In this document: positions 60,161-64,000 of the stretch, piece after piece
How positions within the stretch are numbered: the stretch's first letter is position 1
Layout: the number at the start of each line of letters is the position of its first letter
Source: Rhizobium sophorae
GTDB taxonomy: Bacteria > Pseudomonadota > Alphaproteobacteria > Rhizobiales > Rhizobiaceae
NCBI RefSeq assembly: GCF_013087515.1
Contig: NZ_JABFCN010000062.1
Span: 1-64,000 of the forward strand
Reading direction: 5' to 3'
Length of the DNA: 64,000 nucleotides
Position numbers and translations under genes: made by a program
Notes under the pieces: generated by a model
Told to the model about the DNA's origin: nothing
What the model saw: only the letters and a program-made list of their open reading frames with translations
Databases searched by the model: none

Positions 60161-62314
60161 ATGATCAACAATCTTCATTCCCGTCGCGGCTTCCTCAAAG
60201 GTACCGTCCTGGCGACCGGAGGTCTTGTGCTGGCGGTTCAACTGCCACGGATGGGGCGAGCAAACGGCCCAGCGAGTTCCTCTAAAGAGGCCGCCTTCGC
60301 GCCCAACGCCTTCGTGAAAATTGATGAAAGAGGCATCACCCTGATTATGCCACACACTGAGGTGGGGCAGGGTATCTATACATCCAGCGCGATGTTGATG
60401 GCAGAAGAGCTCGAACTACGGCTTGACCAGTTGAAAGTGGAAGCCGCACCACCGGACCTTGCGAAATATATGGATCCCATCCTGTACGACCAAGCGACTG
60501 GTGGATCGACGTCAACTCGTTCCGACTGGATGCGGCTACGGCAAGCAGCCGCTACGGCGCGTATAATGCTTGTTGGAGCGGCGGCCGCCAAGTGGCGGGT
60601 CGAACCAGCGCAATGTCGGGTCCATGAGGGGACGATCTACCACGACGCTTCAAATCAATCGTCGACCTACTATGACATTGCGGCCGAGGCGGCAAAGCTG
60701 CCCGTTCCAGTCGACGTTCCGTTGAAGGACCCATCTCAGTTTAAAATCATCGGAACGCGAGCAAAGAGGCTCGACACTCCCGGCAAAGTCAACGGTTCGG
60801 TCGTCTACGGTATGGATATCAGGGTCCCCGGCATGAAATATGCGACACTGGCGATATCTCCGGTGACCGGCGGCCGTTTCACAAAAATGGACGAAGCTGC
60901 GGCTCGTGCCGTGAAGGGCGTCCTCGATATCGTTACGGCCGATAATGCGGCCGTTGCGGTCATCGGCGAACACATGTGGGCGGCGAAGCAAGGCCTGGAC
61001 GCCCTCAATATCGAATGGGACCCGGGTGAAAACGGCGCCGTCACGGTGGACACTATTGTCGCCAAGATGGACCAGGTATCGCAACAGCCGGGGGTCGTCA
61101 TCCGCGACGAAAATAAAGCGGTAGACGTAATAGCAAACGCCGCAACAAAGCTTTCAGCAGTTTATCGGTCACCTTTCCTGTCCCATTCACCGATGGAGCC
61201 CCTAAATTGCACCCTGCATATTCAGGATGATCGGGCAGAGGTCTGGGTAGGCACACAGGTGCCTGTCCGCACACAGAAGGCGGTCGCCGACATCACAGGG
61301 CTGCCGGTCGAAAAAGTCACCGTGAACAATCAGCTGATGGGTGGAGCGTTTGGACGCCGGTTGGACGTCGACACCATTGAGCTGGCGGCCAAGCTCCTGA
61401 AGGACATCCGCTACCCGGTCAAACTGGTCTGGACGCGCGAACAGGACATGACGCACGACTATTACCGGCCATATTACTACGACCGGGTGGCGGCAGGCCT
61501 CGACAAGGACGGCCGCTTGATTGGCCGCACGCATCGGGTGACCGGGTCCTCCATTTTCGCACGGTGGGCGCCAGCAGCCTTCAAGAATGGCATCGATCCT
61601 GATGCCGTCGATTGCGCGTCGGAGACCCCCTACGATGAAGAGGCCGTTTTTGCGGATTATGTTCGCGACGAGCCAGCGGGTGTTAATACCAGCTGGTGGA
61701 GAGGTGTCGGGGCATCGCACAATCTCTTTGTAGTCGAGAGCTTTGTGGATGAGATGGCGACCGCGACAAAGCAGGACCCGCTTGAGTTTCGCCGGAAGAT
61801 GCTCAAGAAGAATCCGCGAGCACTTGCGGTACTGAACCTTGCTGCCGAGAAAGCAGGCTGGGGTCAAGCATTGCCGCCGGGAAGGGGTAAGGGCATCAGC
61901 CTTCAAGTGGCTTTTGGAAGCTATCTCGCGCACATCCTCGAAATCGAGATCACCGACGAAAAGGAGGTTCGCCTCGTTCGCTCGGTCATCGCGGTTGATT
62001 GCGGCGTTGTGATCAACCCAGACACCGTTGTCGCCCAGATGGAGGGCGGAGTGATCTTTGGCCTGAGCAGCGCGATGTTCAATGAGGTCACCTTCACTGA
62101 TGGAGCTGTCGATCAGACAAACTTCGACACCTATCGGGTACTTCGTATCAACGAGGCACCCAAGGTCGAGGTCTATCAGATCAATAGTGGCGAAGCGCCG
62201 GGAGGTGTCGGCGAGGCAGGAACGGCCGCTGCAGCTGGGGCACTTGGCAACGCGATCTTTGCGGCAACAGGAAAGCGGATTCGCTCCTTACCGCTTTCCG
62301 GGGCACTTGGCTAA
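60161..62314 (+). CDS. Molybdopterin-binding large subunit, isoquinoline-1-oxidoreductase type
   Basis: 717 residues from MINNLHSRRG. Twin-arginine signal HSRRGFLKGTVLATGG. Cofactor motifs: TEVGQGIYTSSAM, SPMEPLNCT, LMGGAFGRRLDVDTIE, RGVGASHNLFVVESF, and near the end the catalytic Glu in GGVGEAGTAAAAG. Similar to periplasmic aldehyde or N-heterocycle dehydrogenases that pass electrons to a c-type cytochrome, as encoded just upstream. Substrate not deducible. Confidence 0.92.
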   Translation: MINNLHSRRGFLKGTVLATGGLVLAVQLPRMGRANGPASSSKEAAFAPNAFVKIDERGITLIMPHTEVGQGIYTSSAMLMAEELELRLDQLKVEAAPPDLAKYMDPILYDQATGGSTSTRSDWMRLRQAAATARIMLVGAAAAKWRVEPAQCRVHEGTIYHDASNQSSTYYDIAAEAAKLPVPVDVPLKDPSQFKIIGTRAKRLDTPGKVNGSVVYGMDIRVPGMKYATLAISPVTGGRFTKMDEAAARAVKGVLDIVTADNAAVAVIGEHMWAAKQGLDALNIEWDPGENGAVTVDTIVAKMDQVSQQPGVVIRDENKAVDVIANAATKLSAVYRSPFLSHSPMEPLNCTLHIQDDRAEVWVGTQVPVRTQKAVADITGLPVEKVTVNNQLMGGAFGRRLDVDTIELAAKLLKDIRYPVKLVWTREQDMTHDYYRPYYYDRVAAGLDKDGRLIGRTHRVTGSSIFARWAPAAFKNGIDPDAVDCASETPYDEEAVFADYVRDEPAGVNTSWWRGVGASHNLFVVESFVDEMATATKQDPLEFRRKMLKKNPRALAVLNLAAEKAGWGQALPPGRGKGISLQVAFGSYLAHILEIEITDEKEVRLVRSVIAVDCGVVINPDTVVAQMEGGVIFGLSSAMFNEVTFTDGAVDQTNFDTYRVLRINEAPKVEVYQINSGEAPGGVGEAGTAAAAGALGNAIFAATGKRIRSLPLSGALG

Positions 62315-62327
62315 TGCCGCAAAGCCT

Positions 62328-62355
62328 GCAGGCCGCGCGTTGGAGCGCGGCCTGC
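62328..62355. repeat. 11-bp stem hairpin between oxidoreductase and maturation genes
   Basis: GCAGGCCGCGC (62328-62338) and GCGCGGCCTGC (62345-62355) with a 6-base loop, 13 bases after the hydroxylase stop. No T-tract; may stabilise upstream mRNA or dampen expression of the maturation genes. Confidence 0.55.
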
Positions 62356-62382
62356 AACACCCCTCGACGAACTTTCTGGAGA

Positions 62383-62697
62383 ATGGAAATGGACCCGTTG
62401 CGATTGGCGGAGGAGTGGTTTCTTTCTGGCCGACAGGTTGCTGTCGCGACAGTTTTGAAGACATGGGGATCTGCACCGAGACCAGTCGGCAGCTGTTTGG
62501 TTATCGATCAGGAGGGCAACTTTGAGGGGTCGGTCTCGGGCGGCTGCGTTGAGGGCGAGGTCATCTCGCAAGCGATGTCGGTGATTGAGACCGGCCGTCC
62601 CACTCTTCTTGATTTCGGCGTTGCGGACGAAACGGCATGGCGCGTCGGCCTTTCATGCGGGGGCAGAATCGAAGTCTTTGTGGAGAGGGTCGACTGA
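62383..62697 (+). CDS. XdhC/CoxI N-terminal-type protein
   Basis: 104 residues from MEMDPLRLAEEW; the second Met two codons later is also possible. Family block: VAVATVLKTWGSAPRPVGSCLVI, GSVSGGCVEGEVI, FGVADETAWRVGLSCGGRIEVFVE. The Cys-bearing GGC and SCGG loops match the XdhC N-terminal domain, which sulfurates or loads molybdenum cofactor for the hydroxylase. Only this half is present; the C-terminal half follows as a separate gene. Confidence 0.9.
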   Translation: MEMDPLRLAEEWFLSGRQVAVATVLKTWGSAPRPVGSCLVIDQEGNFEGSVSGGCVEGEVISQAMSVIETGRPTLLDFGVADETAWRVGLSCGGRIEVFVERVD

Positions 62698-63392
62698 TGC
62701 AATTCTCCGAACTTACAAAGGCAAACAAGCTCAGGGCCGGTCGTACGCCGATTGTGGAGATTGTAGACCTAAGATCGGGCAACCAAACTCTTCATCTGGA
62801 TCGAATTCCAGAGAACGATCCCCTTCGCTTCGAGATTGAGATCGCCTTAAATGACGGGGTCTCTCGCCGGGTGTCAGTGGGAACGGAAAACTACTTTCTC
62901 AGAGTTCACGTCCCCAGAAAGCGCATCGTCATCGTCGGGGCCGTCCACATAACCCAGCACCTCGCTCCGATGGCATCTGCGACAGGCTTGGAAGTTCTAA
63001 TCATCGACCCTCGTGAAGCGTTTGCTTCCGCTGCAAGATTTCCCGATGCGGCGATATATTCGCTTTGGCCGGATGAGGCGTTCGCTGCCATTCAACTCGA
63101 TAAATCGACTGCAGTCATTGCGGTCACCCACGATCCGAAAATCGATGACCCGGCGATTGTTGCCGCGCTCTCGCACGGTTGCTTTTATGTGGGTGCTCTC
63201 GGAAGCAGAAAGACACACGCTGCTCGTCTTGATCGATTCCAAAGTTACGGGTTCTCTCGCGAGCAGCTTCTGTCTATCCGGGCGCCCATCGGCTTGGATA
63301 TCGGTGCTCGTACGCCAGCGGAGATCGCTGTGTCGATCCTCGCCGAAGTCATCGCGTTTCAGGCGGGCAGGGTAGGTAGGGAGCTGATCTGA
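62697..63392 (+). CDS. XdhC/CoxI C-terminal (Rossmann) type protein
   Basis: 231 residues; its start overlaps the previous stop (TGATG). Rossmann core RIVIVGAVHITQHLAPMASATGLEVLIIDPR, then YVGALGSRKTHAARLDRF and GLDIGARTPAEIAVSILAEV, the XdhC_C signature. With the preceding gene it makes a split XdhC. Its stop overlaps the start of the next gene. Confidence 0.9.
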   Translation: MQFSELTKANKLRAGRTPIVEIVDLRSGNQTLHLDRIPENDPLRFEIEIALNDGVSRRVSVGTENYFLRVHVPRKRIVIVGAVHITQHLAPMASATGLEVLIIDPREAFASAARFPDAAIYSLWPDEAFAAIQLDKSTAVIAVTHDPKIDDPAIVAALSHGCFYVGALGSRKTHAARLDRFQSYGFSREQLLSIRAPIGLDIGARTPAEIAVSILAEVIAFQAGRVGRELI

Positions 63393-64000
63393 TGTTCGGT
63401 ATCATGGAAACCAGAACAGCTCTCGGAGCTATCTTGGCACACAAGGTCAGTGCGGAAGGCAGAACTTTTCAAAAGGGACACAAGCTTACCCCCGAAAATC
63501 TGAGTTTCCTTGGCTCTTTGGGAATCTCACAGGTCACGGCACACCGTATTGAACCTGACGAGGTTGACGAGGAGAGTGCCGCAGATCTTGTTGGTAGGGC
63601 GATTGGTGCAGAACACATGAGGATTGCCCCGGCCGTGGGTGGTCGGATGAACTTCTACAGCCAAGTGGATGGACTATTCATCGCCGACAAAAAGTTAGTC
63701 GACATTTTCAACAGCATTGACCACGCCATCACGTTCGCTTCCTTGGCAGATCGCATCTCCGTAAAGGCGGGAGAGATGATCGCCACCGTGAAAATCATCC
63801 CGCTCGCGGTTTCGAGAGCGGCGGTCGAAGCTGCAGCGTCGGTCGCAAAGATAGGGTGCATGATCAAGGTCATGCCGTTCCGTCGCCACACGGTCAGTTT
63901 GATCGCCACTCAGTTGCCCAGCCTATCCGAAAAAACGATGAGCAAGACAGCTCGCATCCTTGGTGGTCGGCTCATGGAGAGGAACAGCCTGCTTCTGTCT
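63392..64000 (+). CDS. Molybdopterin-binding (MoeA/MocA-like) protein, cut by the window edge
   Basis: The first 203 residues are present, starting MFGIMETRTALG and overlapping the previous stop by TGATG. SLGISQVTAHRIEPDEVDEE and GGRMNFYSQVDGLFIADK resemble the N-terminal region of molybdopterin-binding proteins that work with XdhC and MocA. The catalytic part lies outside the window. Probable last part of the hydroxylase maturation operon. Confidence 0.75.
   Translation, partial: MFGIMETRTALGAILAHKVSAEGRTFQKGHKLTPENLSFLGSLGISQVTAHRIEPDEVDEESAADLVGRAIGAEHMRIAPAVGGRMNFYSQVDGLFIADKKLVDIFNSIDHAITFASLADRISVKAGEMIATVKIIPLAVSRAAVEAAASVAKIGCMIKVMPFRRHTVSLIATQLPSLSEKTMSKTARILGGRLMERNSLLLS

Overview
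The window looks like an alphaproteobacterial replicon, most likely Rhizobiales. Reasons are FixJ-type response regulators beside matching histidine kinases, a periplasmic cytochrome c / molybdenum hydroxylase cluster, many small Rhizobiales-style hypothetical genes, and moderately high GC with frequent ATGA gene overlaps. No rRNA, tRNA or CRISPR array was seen. Everything here was read from sequence alone.

Positions 1-6.9 kb hold a Tn7/Tn5053-like transposition module on the minus strand: a TnsA-like endonuclease, a small ORF, a TniA DDE transposase, TniB ATPase and TniQ. The family's usual layout puts the element end just right of 6.6 kb and its cargo to the left, outside the window.

Positions 6.9-25 kb are a dense defence island. 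It has an orphan PIN nuclease, then a run of minus-strand genes from 15.4 to 9.0 kb: dTMP kinase (frameshifted), MTH538-type TIR, Nmad2, MazG-like pyrophosphohydrolase, UDG-like glycosylase, TIR, double TIR, SLOG. The central four are joined by ATGA overlaps, and so are the last two. A second TIR-Nmad2 pair (its Nmad2 frameshifted) points the other way at 15.5-16.6 kb. A membrane patatin with a nucleotide-sensing-type TIR, a trypsin-nuclease fusion, and a retron reverse transcriptase fused to TIR follow; the retron has a candidate msr-msd RNA bounded by a 13-bp perfect inverted repeat. In total six intact genes carry about seven TIR-type domains within 15 kb. The TIR-Nmad2-MazG-UDG operon is the best candidate for an undescribed system: it joins NAD-type signalling or depletion to handling of modified or uracil-like nucleotides.

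Positions 25-40 kb return to ordinary accessory genes: small hypotheticals, a class III adenylate cyclase, two quinone-type oxidoreductases, an HxlR regulator, a histidine kinase with FixJ-like and single-receiver regulators, and a sigma / anti-sigma / UBP zinc finger / cyclic-nucleotide-binding thioredoxin-reductase-like operon.

Positions 40-64 kb are rich in oxidoreductases, alpha/beta hydrolases and regulators. They include two paralogous winged-helix STAND ATPase regulators, an MFS transporter fused to a histidine kinase, and a cytochrome c / 2Fe-2S / molybdopterin hydroxylase operon with its XdhC-type maturation genes. Three promoters here (42.3, 51.46 and 56.35 kb) share an undescribed operator of three CTTAA-like boxes spaced exactly 10 bp, which could be the target of the OmpR-type winged-helix regulators encoded nearby.
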